DNA from: Shinisaurus crocodilurus
Lineage: Eukaryota; Chordata; Lepidosauria; Squamata; Shinisauridae
NCBI GenBank assembly: GCA_021292165.1
Contig: CM037880.1
Coordinates: 186,792,868-186,856,867, forward strand
Length of the DNA: 64,000 bases
Direction: 5' to 3'
The translations under genes and the position numbers were made by a program. The notes below the pieces were generated by a model. The model was not told the origin of the DNA. It saw nothing but the letters and a program-made list of their open reading frames with translations, and ran no database searches. Shown piece after piece: positions 43,239 through 53,552 of this stretch (its first letter is position 1; every line of letters begins with the position of its first letter).

Positions 43239-43335
43239 AATAATAGTAATGATAATAATAATAATAATAAAAAAAGAGAGCATGAGTCTTGTCTCGAGTT
43301 CAGTCTGATAATTACATGTGCAGTGTTTTCCATAA

Positions 43336-43506
43336 TTATTCTAGATATGAATTTACGTCTTCTAAAAATTGAACTTCATTATCAAGGTATTCCAAGATCA
43401 CATTTCCACCATTGCATAGTGGGGATTCTTTACAGCTTATCCAAGATGCTAGGATGTGGTCTAAAGGCAAGGCTTTTCCAGATGCTGTGTGGCAAAGTCT
43501 TAGTTT
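43336..43506 (-). CDS. ZFAND1: ZFAND1 last coding exon
   Basis: Residues 213-268: KLRLCHTASGKALPLDHILA, CNGGNVILEYLDNEVQFLED, ending VNSYLE and TAA (43338-43336). Acceptor 'cttctcattttcag'. 171 nt, phase 0. Confidence 0.94.
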   Translation of the reverse strand, partial: KLRLCHTASGKALPLDHILASWISCKESPLCNGGNVILEYLDNEVQFLEDVNSYLE

Positions 43507-46500
43507 CTGAAAATGAGAAGAAGAAAAAAGGCTGTGTAGGTATTTTATTCAGTTCTAAATCAAGTAACAATATTGGAATATAAAAAGAGTTGCTTCAATT
43601 GATTTACCATGGCTGCAGCTTTGTTGTTGTCATTTTTAAGGTTTGCCACAGAAGCTGCAAAATCTATCACTTTGCCAATGCTCCAGTTACTGCAAAAGAA
43701 CATGGGTTTGCTTTTCTCCTTGCTTCCTTTAGGTAAAAACACTTGGAAATAGATTCTCTCTGTCTACAACAGAAAAGGCCATTTATGGTGTTAAAATATT
43801 AGTTTCTACTCACATTGTTCTATTAAGGATTCTACCCTTAAAGGTAGCCTAAAATAATGTTAAATAACTATAAAATAAATCAACTGTAATCCTCTGAAAG
43901 GAACTCTTTATACAAGCATCAGGATCAGATAAACCATACGAGCATGACTTACCTGTGGCAAGGACTTATCCCCACATGCATGCATTTTCAGTTTCATTAG
44001 GGCTACCTTCGCTGCTGTTTCACTGTTCTTGGCTCCTCTGCATCTTTTACTCACTGTGGCTTCTTTCTTAGAATCTGAGAGATATGCATTCATTTTAATA
44101 GGAATCACCTGTCCCTTTTGTTTAACTAAAAATAAAATATGCTCCCATGTGCATTTTCAAGGTGCTTAGTAATCAGTGCTCTGGGAGAATCTGCAGCCTC
44201 CCTCAGCTTGTAGACATAGGATGGAACCTTCTGTCCGACCTCCAAACCACTGTATGCTTGCCAGTATTCTACATGTGCAACAGAGAATAGACAATGCTAA
44301 CTAAAAATAGAAATGTTTAGAGGCTCCCAGGTATGAAAGAACCAACTAGTTTCTATGGGCCTGTCCAGACAAAGGTTTCAATGCAATTAACAACTACTCA
44401 TTCTGTGTGACACAGGTGTCTCCACTCCTTTGCATTTTCCTAGCACCCAAACTGCAGTACTCTGTCCCTGGGAACAATTCGTCATAGAATGATTTCTTCC
44501 TGCACAGGTTTCCCACACATTTAAGATTTGCAGGAATAGACTCAAGAGTACAGTTCTGGCATACAGAATTATAAAAGAAGCCAACTGGACATAGGTACCC
44601 TAGTATGGGATTGAAGGTTATTGTAGGGAGATGGAAGTTACGGATCCAGCTTTATTTTCAGGGCACAATAGTATACCGAACTTCCAGCACAATCCTATAC
44701 ATGTCTACTCAGAAGTAAGTCCCACTGAGTTCAGTTAGGCTTACTCCCAGGTAAGTTGGTAGAGAATTGCAACCTTAAAAACCCACTTACTGGGAGTAGC
44801 CCCTAATGAACTCAAAAGGACTTCCTTCTCAGTAGGCATGTATAGGATTGCGCTGGAAGTACAATTCAGAAGAAGGGATTGTCAAGATAAATATAATTAA
44901 TGCTTTTTTATTTCCTCATAACATCCTTGGACTTGTGCTCTATTCTAATGTCCAATCCCAAACAGTCTACTACAGAAAATGGTATTTTTAAAAATACCAC
45001 TACACTTACCTACAATATCTTTAATAAGCTGCTGGGTTGCAGCCATATGGGGTTTAGGAGTTTCCAGTTTCTCACACTCATGGTCCAACTGATGACGGTG
45101 ACTGCAAACAATAAATGAGGAACTGTTCACTAGGCACCCTACAGGCTAATTCAAAGGCACAGGAGTGAGGCTGATTCCATTCATTCCTTTACTCACCTTA
45201 AGCAAAACTGCTTTTCACAGTAAGTGCATAACACAGGTACAAGTTCTCTTCCATCACAACCTTTATATGTGCACAAGAAAGATTTGTGATGATCCGGTTT
45301 CACATCCTCACTTTTTAGATTTACCTAAGTTAATTTCAAAAGAAAACTCAGATAAATATACCGTATGTTGGTTGTACAGAGACTAGTGTTACCTGCAAGT
45401 ACACACCCCAAATTCTACTGGAATATTATGCTATATGGGGTTTAAACCTGGTATTTTCTTAAGCACACATTCCTTCCATTTAGTAGATCTTTCTGAATAA
45501 AAAACATAGAAATCTATATAATATACGTTCTTCATATAAGAACAGTATTATCAAAATGTCAAGGGGACAGAGATTGGCTAAGGGCACAATCCAATCGGGA
45601 TGCCCGTAGCCCTCCAAACTTGGAGGATTATGGGCATCCCATGCAGGGTGGAAGGATAGCGGAGGAGGAGGTCGCCTCCCTACTCCTCCCACCCTGCAAA
45701 GCACTTAGACGGCCAATTTTGGCCATCTAAGTGCAGAGCTTCAGAGCGGTAGGGATGGGGCTGAGGCACTGCCAGGATACAAGGTATCCTGGCAGTGCCT
45801 ATCTCTTCCCCTCCCTGCCTCCAAGAACGCCCACAAAACCCATTCTCCAAGCTCGCAAAAGCAGCTGGCGCAATTCTTTCTGCACCGGCTGCAAGGTGGG
45901 GAGGAGCGTGCTCCGAGCTCGACCCAGCTACAAGGTCGGAGTGAGTTTCCAACCCCGTAGCTGGGTCTCCGAAAAATCCAGTGGCCGTCTAGACACTGTC
46001 TAGCAGCCATAGGATTGTGCTGCCCGTAAAATATCCATAATAAATGATGTTAGCAAAGCCTAATGGAGCTATAGGATAATAAGTCCATAATCTAAATAAG
46101 TGATTATTACTGCTCGTGAATACTGAAGCTGCAATAAAGTATACAGCCTCTGATTTATCAGTAGTTCCTGAGCAGGAAAAAGGTTACCACAAAAGAAGCA
46201 CAGGTCAAATTACACAGATAAAACTAAACAACAAACATTATCTAAGCAACCTCTGGGAGAAATAAGATAAGAAACAAATGGGTATGTTCACACATATTGC
46301 AAAACCATTGTTTAGTGCTAGAGCGATGAACCCTGTGCTTACATGGTTCTTCCTCTCCTAATGAATTCTTGGTTAGTTACTTTCTGAATACACTTTAGCT
46401 AGCAAATAATGGTTTGCACTTGCCCTGCAAACCAGGAGTGTAAACCAGAGTGAATCCTGGTTTCCAATCTTAGTTCACAGTGCAAGACAAACCATAATTA

Positions 46501-49500
46501 GCTGGCTCAGTGAATGGCAAACTATGATTTGTCACAAACCTTTGTTTAAGCTATTTAAATAGATGTACAAGACCTGGGAGTGTGTAAATCCCAGGCTCAG
46601 TCATGCATTTGACTCTCAGTTTTAATCTACCTCACCACAAATTAATACCAGTCAAGCAGCATCACTATTTTTTAAAAAGGTCTGGTTCATACATGCAAAC
46701 TGACCAATGTTTAAATCCACGCAATCCTTGCTGTATACCAGACTTCATGAGGAAAGCTCAATGGAAATGATCCAGAAGGAAGTTGAAAATTGCTATAGGC
46801 TAGCTTGACAGAACATTTTTTCAGCCATCATGACAGAAATGGCTTTAGGATGTATGCTGCATTCCATTTTTTTCCACAGAGTCCCATACATACGGTGGAT
46901 TATTGTGTGGACTTAAAAAAGGAGCTCATTTGCATCTGTAATTTGGCAAAAAATGTACAATAATCTGGATTGCTTTAAAGAAAACGCACAAAGTGCTGCT
47001 TGCAAAATTATTCAAATGTACCTAACAGAACTGATCTTCACTATTAGCTAAAGTATTCAGAGGTGTTACAAGCAACTTATTAGTTATAATAATAAGTTCA
47101 TAATATGATAATTATGAACTTACCTCAGAACAACCATGAGCAGCCCGACTTCTGTGCTGAAGACTTCATTACATAAAAATAAAGACAGCACATTAGTGTG
47201 TGAAATAACATAAAAACATAGAGTTATTGTGCGAGAGCGTTAAATGAATCTGGTGTAGTCCATCTTAAATTGAGCCAATACTATACAATATTCACAAGAA
47301 ACAGGTATATTTTGGCTCATGCATAGGTTTCTATTAAGAACTAAGAATTAAGAATGCTGATGGTACTATACAACTAATAAATTGTTTCTTACCAGAAGAC
47401 TCCAGAACAGCCATCACAGACAAAAGGTAGAAAATCTAAAATGAAAGAGATGATATCTATAGCAATTTTAGCTATTCATATCCATTTTGTTAAATGCAAT
47501 TACAAGACTGACAAAAATAAGACAGAATATAATTTCCCATGTCAATAAATTTCTGGCAAGTTTACATGCAGCATGCAGGAGCCTGAGGCCGTAACACAGA
47601 GACTTACGTATGTATGCTTAAGCACGCTGAATTCTGTTGCGTTATGGCTTAAATATTTAGGACTTTCAAGGAGGCTCTGTTTTCTAAATCCACAAAGAAT
47701 GAAGAAAGCTAACCAACCAGTGTTTCTAACTTGTATGGTTTAATAGGAATCACAGGGTAGTATCCAATGAGACACTACAGTTAACGTAAATAACACTGCA
47801 CTAACGTAAATGATCTCTAGCACGCCAACAGAGAGCCAGTGTGGCATAGTAGTGAGAGTGTTGGACTGGGACTTCGGAGATCCGGGGTCTAGTCCCCACT
47901 CGTTCATGAAACTCACTGGGTGACTTTGGGCCAGTCACTGACTCTCAGCCTAACCTACCTCACAGGGTTGTTGTGAGGATAAAATGGAGAGGAGAAGGAG
48001 GATTATGTAAGTAGCCTTGGGTTCCTTGCAGGAAAAAAGGCAGGGTATAAACATAATAAATCAATCAATAGTGCTTCCTGGTGTGATGGGTTTTCCGGGG
48101 TAACCCATTGTGCCAACAAGCACTATTGATGTGGCACTAGAGGTAGTTTACTCTAATGCAACGTTATTTACACTATGTTAACTGTAGTGTCACGGCTGCT
48201 GCCCAAAATAAGAAAAAAATTATCTGAGCTTTCTACAGCTACAAGAATTATTAAGATTAAATAGGCTGCAAAAGCAAAGAAAAACAAAAAAACCCCAAAG
48301 GAGTAGTACCTAAATTTGTCAAGAGTGATATAACTAGGATTTTAGAAAGCCTGTGATATAGTAGTTATGGGAATCTATGAACATCAGCATCCTCCCTCCT
48401 TCTCCACAGTGTTTGCAAATAATATATGAGAAATCTTCTGAGTCACCTAGAAGACACTGGGAACAGGAAGGCATCATGGGAACAGATGTAGGGAAAATGT
48501 TACTATTTCATTAAAAAAAAAGATGTGTGAACCTATATTAATGCCAACTACGCAGCTTTCGCTTTATTGTACACTTTGCAACAATTAGTAAGGATGTGAA
48601 TGAGGCAAAAGGTATAACAAATGGTTTCAGTAGCAAAGATAATATGCAAGGAGGCACTCAAAGCACTGATATTGTGATCCAGGCCTCATATCCCAAGCAT
48701 TCACAGCACCAGGACACAAGTATAAGAGTATTTATTTTACTAGAATCTATTACATTTATTTCTTACCCATTCGCCAAGGAGCTCAGAATTGTAAGCATGG
48801 TTCTCCCCCCCCCCCATTTTATCCTCAAAATAACCCTGTGAGGTAGGTTAGGCTGAAAGTGACTCTTCCAAGATCACCAGTGAGCTTCGTGACTGAGTGA
48901 GGATTTGAACCTGAGTTCCCAGTTCCACTACTTTTTAGCACAAAGTCAGGATATAAATTTAATAAATAAATAATACATAGTCTTAACACTCTAACCACTA
49001 TGCCTCAAAGTATATGAAGACTGCATGTGCCTCATTAACAGGGTGTAACATTGGGCCAATCATCAGCCTCAGAATCAGTTTTCTGTACCATGGCTGTCCT
49101 AAAATGTGATGTAATTATAAACTAAAAGTGTGTCTGGGTACTTGCAGAATGCCTTTGCAACCCCCATAAGCAATGGCAGCTTCTACAGACACCCAAGATT
49201 AAAGAGCAACAGCTCCAGTGAAGACAACAGGACGGCCAGTCTGGCTTGGGTGCCCTGACACTTCTCTTTTTAGAAGTCAGGTGCTGCTCACTGCTGTTTT
49301 TAACACAATGTAGAAAACTAAGATAATTTTGTTCTGCTAAGCTTTCGCTTAATTATACAATTTCTGCTGATGATGATTCGTTTTTGGGGTTTGTTAATTT
49401 TTAGTCGTTTTAGGGCACAAGTCTATCATATTCAGACAGGAAAAAGCCCTACAACCCTCAGCATTCCCCAGCCAGCCATGCTGGCTGGGGAATGCTGGGA

Positions 49501-50434
49501 GTTTTAGGACTTGTCCTGTCTAAACATGCACAGGATTGCACCTTAAGTGTCATTGTTTTATTATTTAATTTATACCTGGACTAGGTGCTCCCTTCCATAG
49601 ATGCCCATGACAGCTAACAATAGTAATATAAAAGTAAACATAAAAGATGAAAGTACTATTTTTAAAACAACCAAAAACAAATACAATTATAATGAAAAAT
49701 AACACTAAACAAAAGCAAACATTATTTTTCTTGATCAAAGCATACTATATTGAGCGTAAGCTATCTTTTGAGCACATTTTGTAGAAAGACAGGATAAAAA
49801 AATATTTGAAACAAATAAACCTACTCTCCCACCCGTACATAGAGTACTTACATCTCACCAGATAGGCAAGAGCTTTTTTTCCTTTTTAAGCTACTCCCTA
49901 CATGCCCTTTTGCCTTCAGTGATAACAGAGTCCTTGATAAACTACACTGGTTACCTAGCAACGGGAAGAAGGCACTGTCTACGTCCGCTCCAACGAAGAG
50001 CCCCGCCCCGCAACTTGTTTGTTGTCAAACATCTCCCCTCTGTAACACCCACCAGCCGGAGGCACTCATAGAGGCAGAAAACGCTGGGGAAGAACGCAAT
50101 GCTTTACATTTCCGGTTTCCATCTGAAGTGGTAGAAGCATGAACCAAAATGAAGGAGCCACTCTACCATTAAATCTCTATGGCTGCCCCCTACGTTTTCG
50201 AGTGAGAATCAGAAGTGTTAACAAGAATCTGTGGCCAGTCTGAGCCACCTGACAGAAAAAGCGAGCCTCCCATTTCCCCCCCAGCTAGCCCCGACCGTTC
50301 ACTTCTCTACGACATATTTAGTCTACACCCCCACGTCCTCCGGTCTCATAGTCTGTGCCGCCCGCCTGAGGGCTCTTACCAAGCTGTCCACAATGCTCCA
50401 CCGCGCAGTGTTGCCCGATCTCCAATTCCGCCAT
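43336..50434 (-). CDS. ZFAND1: AN1-type zinc finger protein 1 (eight coding exons)
   Basis: ZFAND1 brings p97/VCP and the 26S proteasome to arsenite-induced stress granules and promotes their clearance. Reverse-strand coding exons: 50434-50380, 47435-47393, 47163-47124, 45324-45197, 45101-45010, 44074-43953, 43763-43608, 43506-43336. All junctions are GT/AG and in phase. The total is 807 nt, giving 268 residues, the same as human. The first AN1 finger (about residues 10-46) runs from GQHCAVEHCG through FVCDGCSGVFCLQHRS to AHGCSE. The second (about 57-100) runs from FLCTYKGCDG through LCTYCEKQFCLSHRH to LDHEC. All zinc-binding Cys/His are present. The C-terminal ubiquitin-like part (VFLPKGSKEKSKPMFFC, WSIGKVIDFAAS, LEYLDNEVQFLE) is intact. 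Start MAELEIGQHC matches the mammalian MAELDIGQHC. It is transcribed divergently from CHMP4C, 1.5 kb away. Confidence 0.96.
43608..43763 (-). CDS. ZFAND1: ZFAND1 coding exon 7 of 8
   Basis: Residues 161-212: TERIYFQVFLPKGSKEKSKP then MFFCSNWSIGKVIDFAASVA. 156 nt. Acceptor 'ttctgttgtag', donor GTAAAT. Confidence 0.95.
43953..44074 (-). CDS. ZFAND1: ZFAND1 coding exon 6 of 8
   Basis: Residues about 120-160: SKKEATVSKRCRGAKNSETA then AKVALMKLKMHACGDKSLPQ. 122 nt. Acceptor 'catatctctcag', donor GTAAGT. Confidence 0.95.
44680..44860. mobile_element. Palindromic MITE in ZFAND1 intron 5
   Basis: The ends ACTTCCAGCACAATCCTATA and TATAGGATTGCGCTGGAAGT are inverted repeats. They enclose 'ctcagaagtaagtcccactg' and its approximate complement. 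Related fragments occur at 7845-7915, 50680-50760, 53285-53625, 54190-54350 and 56793-56875. Confidence 0.8.
45010..45101 (-). CDS. ZFAND1: ZFAND1 coding exon 5 of 8
   Basis: Residues about 89-119: HRHQLDHECEKLETPKPHMA then ATQQLIKDIV. Completes the second AN1 finger. 92 nt. Acceptor 'ttattgtttgcag', donor GTAAGT. Confidence 0.95.
45197..45324 (-). CDS. ZFAND1: ZFAND1 coding exon 4 of 8
   Basis: Residues 47-88: VNLKSEDVKPDHHKSFLCTY then KGCDGRELVPVLCTYCEKQF. Carries most of the second finger. 128 nt. Acceptor 'aattaacttag', donor GTGAGT. Its first ten residues differ most from the human sequence. Confidence 0.92.
45582..46025. mobile_element. Hairpin-chain element (copy 3) in ZFAND1 intron 3
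   Basis: The ends are GGGCACAATCC (45582-45592) and GGATTGTGCTGCCC (46012-46025). Between them lie successive hairpins: 45599-45640, 45644-45697, 45701-45734 (GCACTTAGACGGCCA pairing with TGGCCATCTAAGTGC), 45765-45799 (GGCACTGCCAGGATAC pairing with GTATCCTGGCAGTGCC) and 45921-45968 (GACCCAGCTAC/GTAGCTGGGTC). No protein frame. Confidence 0.75.
46030..47120. other. ZFAND1 intron 3 sequence with a possible MITE
   Basis: About 46280-46560 holds scattered 'aaccat/atggttt' and 'aaccagg/cctggttt' inverted motifs similar in style to 56107-56420, but the ends are unclear. No exon seen. Confidence 0.35.
47124..47163 (-). CDS. ZFAND1: ZFAND1 coding exon 3 of 8
   Basis: 40 nt, residues about 33-46: LQHRSRAAHGCSE, the end of the first AN1 finger. 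Acceptor 'gtaatgaag', a weak pyrimidine tract; donor GTAAGT. Confidence 0.9.
47393..47435 (-). CDS. ZFAND1: ZFAND1 coding exon 2 of 8
   Basis: 43 nt, residues about 19-32: DFLPFVCDGCSGVF plus the split Cys codon. Acceptor 'tctctttcattttag', donor GTAAGA. Confidence 0.93.
47770..48191. mobile_element. MITE split by a Sauria SINE, in ZFAND1 intron 1
   Basis: The ends GACACTACAGTTAACGTAAA and TATGTTAACTGTAGTGTC are inverted repeats, with further complementarity inside ('taacactgca' / 'tgcaacgtta'). The SINE at 47830-48065 sits inside it. Confidence 0.75.
47830..48065 (+). mobile_element. Sauria SINE nested in a MITE
   Basis: Full-length: 'gagccagtgtggcatagtag' head to 'aggcagggtataaacataat' tail. 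Confidence 0.9.
48750..48900 (-). mobile_element. Old diverged Sauria/MIR-like SINE fragment
   Basis: Retains only 'attttatcctcaaaataacc', 'ctgtgaggtaggttaggctg' and 'gatttgaacctgagttccc' blocks in reverse orientation, with weak match elsewhere. Confidence 0.55.
49410..49545. mobile_element. Hairpin MITE in ZFAND1 intron 1
   Basis: A perfect hairpin lies at 49459-49497 (18-bp arms CAGCATTCCCCAGCCAGC, 3-nt loop). The outer ends 'ggcacaagtctatcatattc' and 'aaacatgcacaggattgcac' belong to the CACAATCC...GGATTG family. Related to 4169-4288. Confidence 0.7.
50380..50434 (-). CDS. ZFAND1: ZFAND1 first coding exon
   Basis: ATG at 50434, context GAACATGG. Encodes MAELEIGQHCAVEHCGQL and ends at donor GTAAGA (50379). 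55 nt, in a CpG-containing block. Confidence 0.95.
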
Positions 50435-50660
50435 GTTCGTGTACAGCGCATGCGCGTGCCGCCACCATGTTCTTTGAACACTACTAGAGGCTGAGTGGAT
50501 GAGTTTCAATGGCTGTTCGGCTGCCGCTAACGTCATCTTCAGGGGCGGAGCGTGGACATTTAGGATTCCGAACCGTGATTGAGAATTAGTTGTGCCAATT
50601 GCTGCGTAAAGGTGTCGCAGCTTCCAATTCCCTCGCACTGCCATGATTTTGTTGTCTGGG
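50435..50660 (-). promoter_or_regulatory. ZFAND1: ZFAND1 promoter / 5' UTR region
   Basis: CpG-containing sequence directly upstream of the ZFAND1 ATG, with no TATA box in evidence. The transcription start is not resolvable. It is separated from the CHMP4C CpG region by about 0.9 kb of repeat-bearing sequence. Confidence 0.5.
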
Positions 50661-50814
50661 TTTTGTGTGCAGCCCGTTCTTATGATTGTTTACTCCAAGT
50701 AAATCCTGCTGATTTCAATGGGTCTTGCTTACAAATGTAAATCCCATTGAAATCTGGATGGGGATAGCTTTGCATCAGTGGTCTATACTTTTGTAACCCG
50801 GCCTATAGGTTAGA

Positions 50815-51060
50815 TTACTGCAATATTATTATGTACATTGGGCTGCCTTTGAAGAGGGTTTGGAAAGTGCAGCTAGTGCAGAATTCGGCAGCCAGGTTGT
50901 TGCACGGGACTAGGTGATGTGAACATACAAGTCCGGTCCTGGCTTACCTGCACTGGTTGTCCTACAAGTCCCCAATCATGGCTGTCTCGGGAATGGTGGA
51001 AGTTGTAGGACTTTCTTCTGTCTAAACATGTATTGTAGAGGATTGCGGCCTAAGTTTATT
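50815..51060 (+). mobile_element. L2-like LINE fragment between ZFAND1 and CHMP4C
   Basis: The translation gives GLPLKRVWKVQLVQNSAARL then L, the RT C-terminal 'LQLVQNAAARLL' block. It is followed by 'ctggcttacctgcactggtt' (the LHWLP block) and breaks off. Confidence 0.65.
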
Positions 51061-51539
51061 TTCAGTTATTTCTAATATAATGCTGGACTCCTTATTATAC
51101 CAATAAATGTCATGAAGCAAGATTAGACATTTCGTGTCAACTTCAAGCTATACGAATTAGGCTGTACTCATGTTGGACTTCTACCTCGGATGTCGGAGTT
51201 CAGATCTTTCCTCATGCACAACTCTGCGGGTAATCTTAGCTCCCCCCCTCAAATCTGTAACATAAAAACAGCAACATTGACCGGCCACTGAAAGCATATA
51301 AACAGTAAACCAGGGACTGTGACCCCCCAGACGTTAGTCATACTCTCGAAGTACTGCTCGGCCCTTGGAGTATTAGAAGCAACCATAATGAGGGTGCTTC
51401 TGAGCATGTGCAGAGAGAGCACTTTCCGCCACGTCCGTGTTTGTATATCCAAAACTAACAGCTGGGAGTGCTGAAAACTCAGGGCTTCATTTCACAGGAT
51501 CCATCTTCCTTGTGGGCTAGGGAGTTCTCCTTTTAGAGA

Positions 51540-51933
51540 TCACACACGCTGCTCCTTTTGCTGGGCGTGCTGCCGCCGGGGCATCCGTTTGTGCTTGCGC
51601 GGCGGCAGCGGATGTCACCCGGCGGGGCACATTCCACAGGTCGAAGCACCTGTTGCAGGTGCCTGTCGGTCACGTGGCTCCGCCATCAGTCTCGGCAGCG
51701 GCTGAAGCAGCAGCGACGCTTTCTCCTCCCTCCTTCCTGGCGCTTTTCCACTGCCTCAGCCGGACGGAGCTAGGAAATGCAGTAATCACCGCTCTTGCCT
51801 TGTTGTTGTTGAGCTTTGGGGAAGTGCTTAGTGGGGGCTACGCGAAGCTTCGAGGAGCGGCGGGCGCCTTCTTCGCCGTAGCGCGGAGTCGATCCCTGGA
51901 TTAAGGCGGCGGCTGACCCCCGACCGGGCGAAG
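51540..51933 (+). promoter_or_regulatory. CHMP4C: CHMP4C CpG island, promoter and 5' UTR
   Basis: GC- and CpG-dense block ('gcgcggcggcagcggatgtc', 'cacgtggctccgcc', 'gcgaagcttcgaggagcggc') leading into the CHMP4C ATG. A CACGTG E-box lies near 51673. Confidence 0.65.
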
Positions 51934-52138
51934 ATGAGTAAAATCCACAAGTTTTTCAAGGGCGGAGGAGGCTCCGGCTTCTCCAAGGGGAAAGGCAAAG
52001 GGGGCCCCACTCCCCAGGAGGCTTTAGCCAGGCTGCGGGAGACGGAGGAGATGCTGACCAAGAAACAGGAATATCTGGAGGCCAGGATAGAAAAGGAGCT
52101 GGCGCTGGCTAAGAGGCATGGCACCCGAGACAAGCGAG
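51934..52138 (+). CDS. CHMP4C: CHMP4C first coding exon (ESCRT-III subunit)
   Basis: CHMP4 proteins are Snf7-family ESCRT-III subunits that polymerise on membranes and drive scission. CHMP4C also times abscission at the end of cell division. The exon encodes MSKIHKFFKGGGGSGFSKGK, GKGGPTPQEALARLRETEEM, LTKKQEYLEARIEKELALAK and RHGTRDKR, then a donor GTGAGT at 52139. This is the N-terminal basic segment and helix 1 of the Snf7 core, 68 codons plus one base, the usual exon 1 length in CHMP4 genes. Naming it CHMP4C rather than 4A/4B rests on position next to ZFAND1. The glycine/lysine-rich loop after residue 9 is longer than in human CHMP4C. No exon 2 (expected to continue with an AALQALKRKKR-like block) was found up to 64000, so the first intron exceeds 11.8 kb. 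Confidence 0.93.
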
Positions 52139-52866
52139 GTGAGTTTTTTTCTTAACCGGGCCAGGCGTTCATCTGAAGCAGGGTTCAGTCCTGGAAATGA
52201 AGGGCTGACCGCAGACGTGGTTTCAGTGCCAAGGTGCTCGGTCTCCTTCGGCGACAGTGACTCTGAGCATGTGCAGAGTACAAATCCGTTACCGTTGACT
52301 TATCGCTGCTTTAATTCCAAGCATCTAGTTTTAGGGGTCAGGACTTTCTTTTTTCGCCTACTCTTTAGAAATGAGGCTACTGTGTGTGAAGTGACTTCAT
52401 ACGTCACAAAATTAGTGTTATATGGGAGGCAGTTTCAGCTTGGCAATGAAGTAAATTGCACGCCTCTGAATCACCTTGTGTGGGGATGTGCACATTTGTA
52501 TCTGCCTTTAACTTTTCTCTTTCAGTGTTTTCTTGATATGTATGCTGGTTGTTAGCAGTTGCAGTTTTTATCTGGGTTTTAGATTGTTTTATTTGTACTG
52601 TGTTACTGATCTTTTAAATTTTTGTAACTTCCTTGGGATATTTTTTTGCTCTAAAAGGGCAAAAAAATAAAATAAAATAGGATTCCCGTGTACAAAGTTG
52701 GAAGACATAATTGATCATTGCTCCCAGTGCGTATATCCAGAGCTCCCAACCATGTATAACACAGCAAACTTTATACCTACCCGCTTGGTAGTTGGGTAGT
52801 ACTTTGATCTTAGTTAGGTTAATGAATGAGTAGACCACAAGAAGTACACTTTCAATTAGTTTAGAG

Positions 52867-53202
52867 CAGTGGTGCTAAACCTGTTGCCTGGGGGCCAATT
52901 CTGGCCTTCTGAGGGGTCCAATCTGCCACATTCTACAGGTCGAAGCACCCCCTTTCTCCCAACCACCAATCATTTGCTGGTTTCCTAGCTTTTGTGCAAT
53001 TTTTCCCCATTCTAAAAAGTTGAGATGCCTCTCCCAAAGTTTAGTTACTGTCAGTAAGAGCTTTAAGCTAAAATAAGCTGGTACTTTTGGCATTTGTGGC
53101 CCTGCCCCTTTGCCTTCTGCCCCGCCCACCACTGGAATGTGCCCCTCCCCCCAAGCTTCTCTGAAATGTAGTTCAGCCCTCAGGCTGAAAGAGGTTTAAG
53201 GG
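52867..53202 (+). mobile_element. MITE of the 'GGTTCTGCA' family (copy 3)
   Basis: Starts CAGTGGTGCTAAACCTGTTG and ends near 'aggctgaaagaggtttaagg'. Internal order of blocks as in 57309-57663. Confidence 0.7.
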
Positions 53203-53310
53203 GTCTTCAGAACAGGATAACTTCAGGCTGTGTCCAAAAATGATATCTTGCACCTCTTGCTATGGTGTCTAGTTGTACTAAATTTAGGCTGCAATCCTGA
53301 ACACATATAC

Positions 53311-53552
53311 AGTCATGCCTTGGATTGAGAGCATAATTCGTTCCGGAAACATGCTTGTAATCCAAAACACTCTTATATCAAAACGAAATCCCCCCCCCAA
53401 AATGTGTACAGAGATTTTTAATTTAAGCCGTACTGTACTTGTATTGCAAGACGTCGCTTGTATATCAAGTAAAAAAAAATTAAATATTTAAAAATTTGCT
53501 TGTCTTGCAAAACGCTCTCAAACCAAGTTACTTGCAATCCAAGGTATTACTG
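53311..53552. mobile_element. Mariner-type MITE nested in another MITE
   Basis: The ends CAGTCATGCCTTGGATTG and CAATCCAAGGTATTACTG are inverted repeats. The interior has 'ttgcaagacgtcgcttgtat' and 'gcttgtcttgcaaaacgctc'. It interrupts the CACAATCC-family MITE spanning about 53285-53625. Confidence 0.78.
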
